The notes: a model not told the origin generated them from the letters alone. Shown: positions 10,574 to 21,679, counted from the first letter of the stretch. The stretch is DNA of 26,327 nucleotides from Pelargonium nanum (GCA_036897485.1 JAYMTF010001102.1:1-26327), one strand, 5' to 3'. Translations and numbers: made by a program.

Positions 10574-10854
10574 TATTTGATAACTAATAGTCTGCTGTTT
10601 TCATTTTATATCAGCTTGTCCAACACTTGAAATGTCTTTGTTAATTAAGGCTTGTTGCTCCCAAATTCAATCTCTTCTTGGAAAAATACAGTAATTTTAC
10701 AAGATATAATGTATGAGAAACAATGAGCAGACTAAAGAAAGCACAATCCATATCAGTATTGTATTGTATGTTTACAACTTGGTTATCTTTTTTCCCTATT
10801 TGTACATTTCCAAAACATGAAGAAGACTATGTATGCTTAAATTATCCCTCACTC

Positions 10855-10905
10855 TAGACCTCAAAAGAAGCAAGCGTCTTAAGCCAGTTTCCCCGATGAT
10901 AGTTA
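10855..10905 (-). mobile_element. Family A SINE-like element, copy 2 (3' truncated)
   Basis: The - strand carries the 5' half of family A, including CTGGCTTAAGACGCTTGC and CTTTTGAGGTCT. It stops before the B box and A tail. No flanking duplication is clear. It lies about 280 bp from copy 1 in the same orientation. Confidence 0.6.
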
Positions 10906-10949
10906 TCAACTTACCATCTGATACTTTGGCTCTACAAACTAAAACATCA

Positions 10950-12824
10950 TCATGCTATTCTTGTGAGAGCCTTGAGGACATCATTCATGGTGGGTCTGTT
11001 ATGAGGATCGTCCTCCACGCAAGCCTTGGCCAAAAACGCGAGACATATAGCATCACTCAATTCATAATCATCCTCCAAAGCAGAGTCCATGAACTCCTTC
11101 AACTTCTCCAAGCATCCTGGAGAGCCCTCAAGTACTATATCAGTGAAAAACCTCACAAACTCTGTCAACATCTTGCCTTCTTCAGAAGCCTCTTTGCCTG
11201 ATAACAACTCGATCAGAACCACCCCGAATGCAAAGATATCGACCTTGGCTGAAGCCAACCCGTTCGTGTAATACTCAGGTGCCAAGTACCCATTTTTACC
11301 CACAATCACAGTATCAGTCCATTTTGCCTCTTCCTTCTCTTCAGTACTCACTAGAGGCTTTGCAAGTCTAAAACCCGAGATCTTGGCCCTCCAATCTGCT
11401 GTTATGAGCACGTTTCGGCTGTTTATGTTACGATGGACATAAGAGGGTTTTGTGCAGTAATGAACATAGTGAAGACCCACAGCAAGATCACAAGATATCT
11501 GCATTCTTATCTTCCATGTGAGCTGCTTAGCCATCTTGGGTCTTGAGAGGCAATCTCTCAGGCTACCATTGTCAGCAAATTCAAGAACAAGATAGCTCCT
11601 GGTGCCAAAGCAGCAACCCTCAAGCTTCACAACATTTTGATGGTTGATCCTTGTGAGTATGTCAACAACGTGGCGCGCTGATTCCTCTGAACTCATCCCC
11701 TCAATCGCTACATAGGAACCGCCAATCCTGCCCCGGTACACAGCTGAGCCAATCACAGAAGACTCACTGAAATCTCCTGTTGCAATCCTGAGCTCCTCTA
11801 AGCTGAAACCAATCAGAGAGTGCTTCAACTTGGACATCCCATCAAGAAAATCAGGCGAGAAATTCGATAACTGTGAGCTTCTTGGAGACAAAGGTTGAAA
11901 ACTCCTATGATGATACCTCTTCCAAAATCTTAAACAAAGCACAGAAGCTAAAATTGCAAGAGTGATCACTCCAAGAACACTCTTGACAACTATTGCATAT
12001 AGCTTCCAAGTGCTTGATTTTGGTCCATCTTTCTCCACTGAAATCACATCTGTAGGACTTGGAGGAAGATATTTAGGGGAATCAACAACAACATCCAAAT
12101 TCAAAAATGGATAATCATTGGTTGGAATGATTAGTACTGTATTTGAAAAAATGGCTGCAAGTGGCTGTAATCTATTTGCTTCCCAAATCATTTGCTCAGA
12201 CACTCCAAACTTTCGCGCCATCAAGTCCACATAATCATGCTCCAAAACTGGGTAAGTGACAAGATACTTGACACCATCTCTTCTCTGATCTTCACTGGGA
12301 CAAGCACATCTTATAGGCACCTTGATCTGAGTAGCATTATCATGATTGTTTTCACCTCCCAATTCTGGGTTCTCCTCAACTAGACTTTGTTCTTTGACCA
12401 ACCCTTGAAACAATCCACAGGCAACACCAGCAAAAGAATCTGAAATGGAGAAATTGTACATGATTATAGCCCGAGAGAAGCGATCGGGGCAGTTGCAGCT
12501 AATGGGAATGATGACCTCTCTACCAAGTGGTAGACTAGTGTTGGAAACAGCTTCTTCAGTCATGTTGTTGAGGGTTAAGAGACTGTGATCATATGGGTTC
12601 AAGTTGAAAAGAGCTGATATAGAAGACAGGCTCCTGAAATTCTCTTGAGCTCTGTAGGCTAAGTAGGCTTGGCATTGGGAACTTTGGGCAGTGCATAGGT
12701 AGTTGGAGCCTAGAACTTGTGAATCTGCAGAACAATTGGTTCTGTCATAGAATTGCTGAGAACATATGGGTTTGATCAAGAAAATCACAGAGCAAACAAA
12801 GAAAATTTGAGAAAAAGATCCCAT
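10950..12824 (-). CDS. LYR-type LysM receptor-like protein with degenerate kinase domain
   Basis: This is a single-exon gene for 624 residues. A signal peptide (about 1-23, ending ICSQ) leads a Cys-containing ectodomain with the paired CxC motifs of LysM receptors (CNC 110-112, CAC 173-175) and probably three LysM units. Several N-glycosylation sites are present. A transmembrane segment lies at about 275-299 and a kinase-like domain at about 340-620. The kinase lacks key residues: the Lys of VAIK is Glu (VAIE, Glu375), HRD is HRN (464-466), DFG is SGF (483-485), and there is no proper Gly loop. It therefore belongs with the LYR class (LYK4/LYK5/NFP-like), which binds chitin- or Nod-factor-type oligosaccharides at the plasma membrane and signals through an active LYK partner. 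The exact clade and ligand cannot be told. I use the ATG at 12824 because it starts the signal peptide and has A at -3 and G at +4. An in-frame ATG at 12995 would add 57 residues and bury the signal. Confidence 0.93.
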   Translation of the reverse strand: MGSFSQIFFVCSVIFLIKPICSQQFYDRTNCSADSQVLGSNYLCTAQSSQCQAYLAYRAQENFRSLSSISALFNLNPYDHSLLTLNNMTEEAVSNTSLPLGREVIIPISCNCPDRFSRAIIMYNFSISDSFAGVACGLFQGLVKEQSLVEENPELGGENNHDNATQIKVPIRCACPSEDQRRDGVKYLVTYPVLEHDYVDLMARKFGVSEQMIWEANRLQPLAAIFSNTVLIIPTNDYPFLNLDVVVDSPKYLPPSPTDVISVEKDGPKSSTWKLYAIVVKSVLGVITLAILASVLCLRFWKRYHHRSFQPLSPRSSQLSNFSPDFLDGMSKLKHSLIGFSLEELRIATGDFSESSVIGSAVYRGRIGGSYVAIEGMSSEESARHVVDILTRINHQNVVKLEGCCFGTRSYLVLEFADNGSLRDCLSRPKMAKQLTWKIRMQISCDLAVGLHYVHYCTKPSYVHRNINSRNVLITADWRAKISGFRLAKPLVSTEEKEEAKWTDTVIVGKNGYLAPEYYTNGLASAKVDIFAFGVVLIELLSGKEASEEGKMLTEFVRFFTDIVLEGSPGCLEKLKEFMDSALEDDYELSDAICLAFLAKACVEDDPHNRPTMNDVLKALTRIA

Positions 12825-14185
12825 ATTTTCTTGGTGGTGAAACTGCAGGCTTAGCTGAAGAATGAGAAGCAATGAGATATGGGAAGAATAGTAATTTGAA
12901 GTAGTCCATGGAGGGAATATGGAAATGGACCAATCAATTAGCGGCCAGGCCGGCCACTCAATAAAATCTATGCTTGGACACAGTACAAATGTCATTCAAG
13001 CATTTCCACAAGCAGGTTGTCAACATCATATAGGTTGCAAGAAAACAAGTTGCTTCAACATCATCCATGACAAGCAACCATTAGCATGTAGGATCAGGGG
13101 GCATAGTAAAACTAAACCAAACATATGAACTATAATCTCAACCTTATTTGGAAAATCATATATTGCCATTGAACTCAAATATTCACGATGATAGTTGCAA
13201 ATATGCTTAATATTTAATGAAATTTTGCGAGATGGCTACAGCCCACCCTTAGCTTTGCCACTGCAAGCAACCATTTTACACTGATTAATGTTTCAGTAAA
13301 TTCAAACAAAAGTCTAGCTAACATTTGATTTTAGTTTCTTGATTGTTGTCAACACATATTACTTACCATAAACTCTAACATTTGAATCAATCTTCATATC
13401 ATAGAATAGGTCTTGAAAATCATGGATCTTTCACCTTGATAACAAGGTTCTCGCTACAGACAGGATTCTTAACAATTCATTCACGTCAGTTGCAAAACAT
13501 ATATACCATTAGAGACTAATTCAAATATTTGGTGTATATATATAGTAAGTGTCCTTTTCCGAGAAGATGGGAATAAGGAATTGAAACCAGCCAATGAAGA
13601 CCAAGCCTTATCCCAATTCCTCCAAATGAGACGTGCATATATTGCACTCTCCTTTGTTTGGTTGACAAGAAATGTCACAAAATCATTGGAATTTTAACAT
13701 ACCTTTATCATTAATCTACCCTTAATCTGTACCTCCCTAAATATTCGTAAAGGTATATTGTAGTTACATCTCACTTTCTAAGAAATGAATATAGATTATT
13801 ATTGATTATTCAAGTCGCCAATATACCAAATTTAACCAGACGTTTATGTATATATAAATAAGTGAAAAGATGGTTATGAATCTCCAAGTATGGATGCTTA
13901 ATTAAGTGGAATTGGAGGGCATAGTCATGAACTATATATACTATTCATAAAGTTCACTTTCAATCATAATCATAGTTTCATATCATCTTTCTTCACTTGT
14001 TATACCTCCAAGTGGATGAGCATATATAGTCTTTTTAACAATGGACTACTCCTTCATTTTGCACCATTCTTTTCTTGCATTTTTCATTGCCTTTTCACTA
14101 CTTTAACGGGTGTCTCTTGACAATTATTGGATGGAGTTTATTTTGCACCTATAATCCATGATCAACTCTAAGATTATATTTTGAG

Positions 14186-14310
14186 TGCCCGAAATTTCAG
14201 TTAAGACATTAACGAAATAAATTCAGACGGGCTCTTCGTACCTACAAATTCATTAGGACATGTATGAGAATTAATTGAAGAGGTGACATCATCTCATTGG
14301 TTAACTGAAA
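14186..14310 (+). mobile_element. Small inverted-repeat element (MITE-like), copy 1
   Basis: The left end TGCCCGAAA (14186-14194) is the inverse of TTTCGGGCA at the right end of the related copy in the quinolinate synthase gene. Internally, TTTCAGTTAA (14195-14204) and TTAACTGAAA (14301-14310) form a perfect 10-bp inverted pair. The core (about 14241-14300) matches the second copy over some 60 bp, including ACAAATTCATT and TTAATTGA. No transposase is present and the family is unknown to me. Confidence 0.5.
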
Positions 14311-14559
14311 CTCTTTTTGCTATTGTATTTATATCCGTTTGATGCAATATTTGGAACATACTGATATTATTATTTTATTACTAATGTTGAGTTATGAACA
14401 ACTTGGGGCTCACATACGTATTTGACGGCGTTATCTAATTTGAGTCACGCTATCTTTATCTTTCTCAAGTTTCGCGCGTAGTTTCGTTGGTTAGTTGGTG
14501 GCACTGTCTTTCATGCCTCTCCATTTTCCACCATAGCCTCACCTTTCTCTGCTCTGCTC

Positions 14560-14612
14560 TCCTCTCTCTCTCTCTTCACTTCACTTCACTCCACTCCACT
14601 TTCTCTCTCTAA
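14560..14612 (+). repeat. CT-rich leader repeat before quinolinate synthase
   Basis: A run of CT dinucleotides is followed by TCACT and CCACT units and then more CT. Such pyrimidine tracts are common in plant core promoters and 5' leaders (Y patch). It sits within about 75 bp of the ATG. Confidence 0.6.
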
Positions 14613-14630
14613 ACACAAGGCAGAGGTACC

Positions 14631-17600
14631 ATGAGGTCTTCTTCTTCTTCCTATTCCTCTTATTTCTTCTCCTCCCCTAACCCAAACCCTAGCCCCAATG
14701 CCAAGCTGCTTCCTTTCAAGCTCCTCTCTGCAACTACCAACAGACCCACTACTAACTCATCGTTCTCTTTGGAACCCACCTCCAAAAACCCAATCTTTTC
14801 TCCATCTTTCTCTTCCTTCTCCTGCTCCGCCGCCACCTTCTCTCCGCCGCACTCACCGGAGCTCGGGCCCTGCAAGCTGCAGCGCCTGATTGCGGAGTTC
14901 CAGTCCATGCCGGAGCCAATCGACAGAATGAAGCAGTTGCTGCACTACGCGAGCTTGCTTCCGCCGCTCGACGAGGCGGCGCGAGTGGACGGGAACCGGG
15001 TCATGGGGTGCACGGCGCAGGTGTGGGTGGCGGCGGAGATGGACGAGGAGGGGATGATGAGGTTCGCGGCGGACAGCAATTCGGAGATTACGAGGGGTTT
15101 CTGCTCGTGCTTGGTTTGGGTGCTCGACGGAGCACCGCCCGAGGAGGTGCTGCGGGTCAGGACGGAGGATTTGGCGGCGCTGAATGTGGGCTTGCCCGGC
15201 GGCGAGCGTTCCCGGGTCAACACATGGCATAATGTGCTGATTAATATGCAGAAGAAGACCAAGGCATTGGTGGCCGCACGCGACGGGAAGGAGCTTTTCG
15301 AGCCATTTCCGTCTCTGGTCATCACTGCAGAAGGAATTAGTGCAAAGGGAAGCTATGCTGAAGCTCAGGTTTGTTATATCTTCTATTTAATGCTCCGCGC
15401 CCACAAATTCATTGGGGCGGATATGAATGTTAATTGATGAGGTGGCATCACCTCTTTGGCCATGATTTTTCGGGCAGAGTCCATGGATGAGATTCATTAT
15501 TCTCATACATACACACACACACATTCATTATAAGCATTTACTAGCTCAACATATCTATCAATTGACAGCACATTTTAATCTTAAAGGAAAGAGACCTTTA
15601 TTTGAGTTTGTTTATGCTTTATATTATTTTTTTGAATCTTATTTCATTTTTAATTGTTGAAATGTTAATAAGGGTATGCAATTTTGTTATGATTGATTTG
15701 CCGGAAGTTTTAGGATGCTAAGTTAAGTTATAGTTCAATTGCAGGCAAGATATTTGTTCCCGGATGAAGAGAAGGTGAGAGAACTTGTTCACATGCTAAA
15801 AGAGAAGAACATTGGTGTTGTTGCGCATTTTTACATGGACCCTGAAGTCCAAGGAATTTTAACTGCTGCGAAGAAGCAGTGGCCCCACATTTATATATCG
15901 GATTCACTGGTTATGGCAGATACGGCGGTCAAGATGGCGGAAGCCGGATGCCAAGATATTACAGTTTTAGGTGTCGATTTCATGTCTGAGAATGTGCGTG
16001 CTATTCTTGATCAGGCTGGTTTCGGAAAGGTATTTCTTTTCCTTTTCTTTTCATTCGTTCTTTGGATTTGCTACATTTTCATTTTAGATACAAGTCTATA
16101 CAAATGATGAATGTTGAAACCTGCATATCTAATACTGGTTGCTATAAATGATAAAATATGGATTATAAAAGCTTGATTATGAGCTATGTACATTGATTTT
16201 TGTGTAATATTTCCATGCTCTTGACCCATTACTTTACATTTCACACCTTCAGATAATCAGATCTCTAATGCCTAGAAATCTAGTAGGTAGGGAGGGAGTT
16301 CAGATACAGAGATTCTGTTAGTATGTATTGCTGGGAAGTTAGTATTCTGAATTGAATGATCCAGCATGTTCTGTTCTTTCTCCAGTTCTTGACGCTCTGT
16401 TGACACAACTGGCTAAGCATCTTCTGATCTGTTTTGTACTTATTTTCAGGTAGGTGTATACAGGATGTCAAAAGAACGCATTAGTTGCTCTTTAGCAGAT
16501 GCTGCAGCTAGTCCTGCTTATACAAATTATCTCGAGGCAGCTTCTACATCCCCTCCTTCGTTGCATGTTATCTACATCAATACTTCACTGGAAACAAAAG
16601 CTTTTTCTCATGAGCTTGTGCCAACTATTACATGCACTTCTTCAAATGTTGTGCAGACCATTCTGCAGGTAGGTGCAATATCTCTCTTTTTCATTCAGTT
16701 TCTGCATTGCCACTGTTCCTATTAGTTTTCTAAGGCATCAAGTGTTACCTAGTGACAAACTCTTGTTAGTATGCACTTCTATGTCCTATTTTTTCTATTG
16801 ATTCAAGCAGCATTCCTATCCCAGGCTTTTGCTCAAGTTCCAGATTTGAACATTTGGTATGGGCCCGATTCCTACATGGGAGCAAATATTGTGGAGTTGT
16901 TCCAGCAGATGACAGTGATGACTAATGAAGAAATTGTGAAGATACACCCAGAACATAATAGAGACACTATTAAATCATTGCTGCCTCGCCTACACTATTA
17001 TCAGGTACCTTCTGCTCTTCTATTCTCTCCTCTCTCTCTCTCTCAGCAATTTTTAATTGTTGGTGTGAATATGTTTATATGGTAGTACTGCAATTTACTC
17101 TGTTTCTCGACTAACTGAAATGGTGCTACATAGAAGACTAAGTTTTGTAGATGCATAGAGCAAACTTGCTTTAATTGTCAACCAAATTAAGCAGTTTTTA
17201 TGGACAGAGAATTCAGATCGTGTCATTTGCTTAGTTTTCATTATCTATACTTTAATTAGTCGCTTTTCAGTTGATTTTTGTCTCCAACATGCTTATCAAC
17301 ATCACCACCAACTTTTCTTCTCTTTTGCATTTTTTCAGTATGGCCGTATGATTTGGATTGTAATAATTTGCTAAGATTACAGTGTTTTTGCATCAGGAAG
17401 GAACATGCATTGTACATCACCTTTTTGGACATGAAGTTGTGGAGAAGATAAATGAAATGTATTGTGATGCATTTCTAACTGCTCATTTTGAGGTCCCTGG
17501 AGAAATGTTTTCATTGGCAATGGAAGCAAAGAGAAGGGGAATGGGGGTAGTGGGTTCCACCCAAAGCATATTAGATTTCATACAACAGAGGGTTCAGGAG

Positions 17601-18765
17601 GCTTTAGATAGAAATGTCAATGAACACCTTCAATTTGTGTTGGGAACAGAAACAGGAATGGTTACCTCTATTGTCGCAGCAGTTCGCAATTTGTTAGGTT
17701 CTGCAAAGTACTCTGGAGGAGCCAAGATCAAAGTTGAAATTGTGTTTCCAGTCTCGTCAGACTCAATGACAAGTACATTGACAGATTCATCTGCTAGCCA
17801 AAAATATGTAAACTTCAGTGATGTCATATTGCCCGTTGTGCCTGGTGTTGCAAGCGGGGAGGGATGTTCCATTCATGGTGGCTGTGCATCTTGTCCTTAC
17901 ATGAAGGTAAGCATGCTTTATTTCTGTTTCTGCTATTGCTTATATTACAATATCAATTAGTCTGGGTTCTCTGCTGTATGTCCTGAACCGTATTCCCTAC
18001 AGCTTAGTGTTGCCTTTCTCTACTGTTCTCGTGTGTCGTATCATACACCAAAAGACTAGAATGTGTTAATATGTTCTCTATTTCACTTCATTAAGCCTGA
18101 ATCTTCCAAGCATGTTCTCGATTTGGGATGCACACTCGAACGTACAGATTTGTGCCACATTATTCAACTCACTCCAAGAAGGATTTTATTCAATTATTAT
18201 TTCAATCTAGGCACCTGAGATACAGAAATCCAAGAAGCTTTAAAAAACCTAAGAGTTAATCATGTTATTCGACATTGATATGTTTAATAAATGGATGGAG
18301 CCTGGAATCTGGATTTGGGTTGTTTCATGTGACTAGAATATGATAATTTGCTAGCTTCGCCTAGAGCTCTCTCTCTCTCTCTCTCTCTCAACATTTTGCT
18401 TGTAGTTCGGATTCTTAAGTTGTTTTAATTGTGTGATCCCTCCCAGATGAACACTCTTAGTTCGCTTCTGAAAGTATGCCAGCATCTGCCTGATGATAAA
18501 GATGCCCTTGTCGCATATGAAACTGAGCGATACCAGTCGCAAACCCGCAATGGGAAGTCAGTTGCAGATGTGGGATGTGAGCCAATCTTGCACATGAGAC
18601 ACTTCCAGGTTCGTTTCCTGAGCAATCTTCAATCTCCCTATGTCACGTGGAGCATTTGTTTTGGCATTTAGTTTAACGTTGGAACCTTTATTACAGGCTA
18701 CCAAAAAACTGTCGGAGAAGTTTACCCGTCATATTCTTCGTCAAGGTGGAGAGGATGCGAGATGA
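14631..18765 (+). CDS. QS: Quinolinate synthase, plastid (SufE-like domain + NadA domain)
   Basis: Seven exons, all joined in phase 0, give 720 residues: 14631-15368, 15745-16029, 16450-16668, 16825-17004, 17397-17906, 18447-18608 and 18697-18765. Arabidopsis QS (OLD5) has about 718. The Ser/Pro-rich first 70 residues look like a chloroplast transit peptide. Next comes a SufE-like domain with the expected active Cys in VMGCTAQVW (Cys127), known in Arabidopsis to help build the Fe-S cluster. The NadA domain follows from about residue 247. Its three probable [4Fe-4S] ligands, by analogy with archaeal and bacterial NadA, are Cys354 (ISCSLADA), Cys478 (EGTCIVHH) and Cys640 (CASCPYMKMNT). The enzyme condenses iminoaspartate with dihydroxyacetone phosphate to quinolinate, the NAD precursor. 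Exon 1 is GC-rich compared with the rest. Intron 1 contains a MITE-like insert and intron 5 a CT run. All key residues are present, so the gene looks functional. Confidence 0.97.
15388..15476 (+). mobile_element. Small inverted-repeat element (MITE-like), copy 2, in QS intron 1
   Basis: The sequence from about 15388 to 15476 matches copy 1 (CCACAAATTCATTGG, TTAATTGATGAGGTGGCATC) and ends with TTTTTCGGGCA (15466-15476), the inverse of the left end of copy 1. The left terminal repeat is missing. It lies about 20 bp inside intron 1, just after the donor site of exon 1. Confidence 0.5.
15504..15522 (+). repeat. AC microsatellite in QS intron 1
   Basis: A short run of AC dinucleotides lies 28 bp after the MITE-like copy. 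Confidence 0.8.
18367..18389 (+). repeat. CT microsatellite in QS intron 5
   Basis: Eleven or more CT units lie about 58 bp before the intron 5 acceptor at 18446. They may add to its polypyrimidine character. Length is likely to vary between individuals. Confidence 0.9.
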
Positions 18766-19316
18766 ATATGATCTAAAGCTTGTTGTAGAGTAACAGCTGC
18801 AAAAACTGGTTCTATGGAACTTCTTGCTGCCAAAATATATTGTATTCCATCATTCACATGCATACATATATACAGACCCACAGTTACTTGTAATTTTGAT
18901 ACAAGTTTACCATAGTTTCGGTATTAGACATAGAATTTGGAAAGAAATAGCAATTCAAATCTAGTTTGCTTGAATTTTGTACTCTATATCCTCTGTCAGA
19001 TGCAAAATTGTATGAGGCTTCAATCTGCTCAAGTACTCTAAATCCAGATTTCTATTCATTATTCTCAAATGTGTGGTGTATATACCTTGAATTTTGTATT
19101 AATTCCACATATATTAATGTGTAGTGTTTTTTTTTAAGAAAAATTATTCAGAAAGAAATGTATTCTCTTATTTTTAAATTGGTTGTCCATCACTTTCAAA
19201 AAAAAAAAAAAAGTTGGTTGTATTGACATGTTCTATAATAAAGTAATTAGAACAATTTGTTTCTTTTATATTCAATAAATTGTTAAACACTATCTCATTT
19301 CTTTTCAACTTCCGTT

Positions 19317-19402
19317 CTTTTTCCAGTCTGAAATATGGGCTTCTGGAGTGAGCCCGCAAACTCGTGGTTGACATTTTTAAGTCGTTTTATCACGGTTTAA
19401 CT
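19317..19402 (-). mobile_element. SINE-like element, family B, copy 1
   Basis: On the - strand this reads from AACCGTGATAAAACGACTT through TGTCAACCACGAGTTTGCGG and GGCTCACTCC (a B-box-like match with one base missing) to a short tail TGGAAAAAG. About 50 bp match a second copy at 23185-23268 at roughly three bases in four, and both end in TGGAAAAA. No clear flanking duplication is visible here, which suggests an older insertion. Confidence 0.5.
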
Positions 19403-19580
19403 ATTTTCCATTCAAAGGTAACTCACAGTTAGAACTCATCCCTCTTTCTTGTGGTGTGTTGAGTGGTCGAATATGCATATTAAACAAATCTTAAATAAAA
19501 CTATTTGCATATTAAACAAGTCTAGAATAATTGAATAAAAGAAAAAAGTTGGAAACAAGACAAGTTTCTGGTACAAGCAT

Positions 19581-19595
19581 GACACGTGTGGTGTC
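19581..19595. promoter_or_regulatory. Palindromic G-box upstream of diphosphatase-like gene
   Basis: GACACGTGTGGTGTC contains the perfect palindrome ACACGTGT with the ABRE/G-box core. It sits just upstream of the C/G-richer stretch that I take as the first, non-coding exon. Binding by bZIP/bHLH factors is inferred from the motif alone. Confidence 0.4.
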
Positions 19596-19599
19596 GAAT

Positions 19600-21656
19600 A
19601 TCAAACGAGAGTGTCAGCGACAACGATCAATTAACCTCCCCGAACTCGGCGACCCACTGCTTCTTGTCCGCAATTGATTGATTGACTGACCACAATCCAT
19701 ACGTCGCCGTTTCGATTCCGATTCCCACCACCACACCTACCTTACCTACCCGTTCCTGCGGCTTGTCTTCTTCTCCAGAATTGAAATTTCAGTACTCTCT
19801 GTCTCTCCGGCGACAATTCAGGAACACAAACGGCTTGCCACTCTGCCTTCACCGGATCATACACCACCGGTACATCGTATTACATATCTTTTGCTGTTAA
19901 TTTTGTTCTAGCAACTTGCATTTCCTCTTTTCTTTATGTTCCCCCAAACAAATTTGAGCCTTTTTTTCTTTCTAAGAACCTTAAGTTCATTAATTTTTAT
20001 GGGATCATGTATGGATTGCAAATTAGCTAATCTTCATTTATTTGGTAATCGACTCATGCTTCAACTTAGAATGGATTGATTCTGGATGATTGGGGATGTT
20101 AATGTTTGCCTAAACTCTGTTTCCTGAGGAAGCTTGTGTTTTTTTTCTCTTCTGGAAATGGGAGTTTTGCTTGTAAAATGTTAGGAAACTCCAAATTAGG
20201 GTTTCAGGGCAGCAATAGGTCTATTTTGAGTTCATAAAGTGAATATTTTTAAAGCTTGGTTTGAATCCCAAGCTGCCAAGTTATGGAGACAACTTTTGTA
20301 CAAACGATTCAGCTGGAATATCATGGCTCTTGTTCTCAGTTATTGAATAAATTCCTGTTGGTTATGTATTTGAGGGTTGCTAATTAGGCAATGGTATAAA
20401 TTTTGAGATTCTCAATTGGGGGAAAGGGTAGTTGCTAAGAAGGTGTTCTAGGTTTTCTAGCTTTTCCTAACATGATATTTTGAGTTATGAATGGGCTGAC
20501 CCGTAACAGGTGATTAGTTGTCTATAGTCATCAGTTTACTTCATCGTTTAGCAAAGTTAAGTCATACTATAGTGCTTCCATCTCACTCTGCATACTTTAT
20601 TTTGTTGTCATCATGTATTATAAAAGCATATATCTTGATTTGTTTGTTTGTTTGTTCCTGTTCTGATCTATGATACCCTGCTATATTGGCTATGATCATT
20701 TAGGTACACAGTCTATCAGTTGCAAGCGTTTTGGTATTCAATGTATATGATTAATCTTCAGATGTTTTATCATTTGAAGCATTTGTTTATTTTGGACTAA
20801 TTCCAAATATGGGGCTTATCATAGTAGCTCCTAAGTTTTTGGTTCCCTCTTGAAAGAAAGGTTGCATGTCCTATTTTCTTTATTTCATGTTTAACAATAG
20901 CCAACCATTATCCATACTGTGTTAGCATCTCCATTGTGTTGTCAGTTTTTCCTAAACAACCCAATGGGATTCTGAACACGCTGGATATTTTGTTTCCACG
21001 TGCAGTTTGTTTAGAAAGGTTTTGAAATTTACTATATCTGATTGAAGTATTTCCACTTTGACAAGCCATATGGTCTCATCTATATAAGTTGTGTTGAATT
21101 TGTATGCTCTCACTATATGTTGAATCCATGTCGAACTTGTTTTCCTCCCAACAGTAGATGTGTTAGTTGTATGCTCATATCTACCCTATATTGTCTTTGT
21201 AAATCATTGTTGTTGTTACTTTATAATACTAGAAACCCGAGAGCATAATCTAGGACTGCCCACTTGGCAAATTTGTCACATGCTTGATTTGGTAAAACAT
21301 TATATGTCATCATCAAATCCTTGAAATAGAAACAAATAATACTTAAGCATGCTATGAATAGTTTTTGTGCTTAAGCATTTTGGTTGGTGCCATAGTTATA
21401 CTAGGAGTGTTTCTTCTATGAAATAGTCAGGTCGTGCTATGAATAATAATAACTTTCTAGTGGTTGTTTCTTCTTTTTTCGCGTAGCTGCTGCGCATATG
21501 ATTATTAGAGATAGATTGAGACACTATTATTTCCAACTTATTTCAACAGCTGCATATTTTGTTGTAGGTCTGATTTAACAGTTAAGTCAATTTTGTTTAG
21601 TTTATGTTTGATCACATTAAAAGAAGCTTAATAACAGTTCTTTTGTGTTTTCTTAG
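19600..21656 (+). other. Probable 5' leader exon and long leader intron of diphosphatase-like gene
   Basis: A C-rich stretch at about 19630-19869 resembles a transcribed leader. The region up to 21656 is T-rich and intron-like and ends in the good acceptor TTTGTGTTTTCTTAG. The best donor I see is CACCG|GTACAT (intron from 19870), which is weak. A short frame in the leader does not continue in frame into the coding exon under this splice. No gene is evident inside the 1.8-kb intron. Confidence 0.5.
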
Positions 21657-21679
21657 GATTCATTACAAGCTACTACCCT

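Larger units (their letters stand above)
10399..10949. other. Intergenic, CYP71 copy 2 to LysM receptor gene, with two SINE-like copies
   Basis: This is a convergent spacer containing the 3' ends of the P450 copy and the LysM receptor gene. It carries one full-length and one truncated copy of the same short SINE-like element (separate entries), both on the - strand. The rest is AT-rich and has no credible coding frame. Confidence 0.7.
12825..14630. other. Divergent promoter region, LysM receptor (-) and quinolinate synthase (+)
   Basis: These 1.8 kb are AT-rich with no credible gene. They must hold the promoters of both flanking genes. A small inverted-repeat element lies at about 14186-14310 (separate entry). 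From about 14540 to 14620 a CT-rich tract with TCACT/CCACT repeats probably forms the 5' leader of the quinolinate synthase mRNA. Confidence 0.6.
18766..19600. other. 3' region of QS and promoter of the diphosphatase-like gene
   Basis: The QS 3' UTR is followed by AT-rich DNA with poly(A) and poly(T) runs (for example about 19197-19213). A SINE-like family B copy lies at about 19317-19402, and a palindromic G-box at 19581-19595. No credible coding frame. Confidence 0.6.

Noticed and set aside
14853-15325. Two long antisense frames over quinolinate synthase exon 1
   Set aside because: The exon is GC-rich, which lengthens open frames on the opposite strand. The sense strand gives a full SufE-like domain.
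14631-18765. Bacterial contamination or recent transfer for the NadA-like gene
   Set aside because: Seven exons with plant introns, a transit peptide and the plant-specific SufE-like fusion show a normal nuclear gene.
14021-19000. A functional NAD gene cluster (quinolinate synthase plus ADP-ribose diphosphatase-like gene)
   Set aside because: There are only two genes 3 kb apart, with separate promoters and different cell compartments. Nothing in the sequence links them.
19682-19900. Short open frame in the leader of the diphosphatase-like gene
   Set aside because: It has no ATG start, and the likely splice does not keep it in frame with the coding exon.
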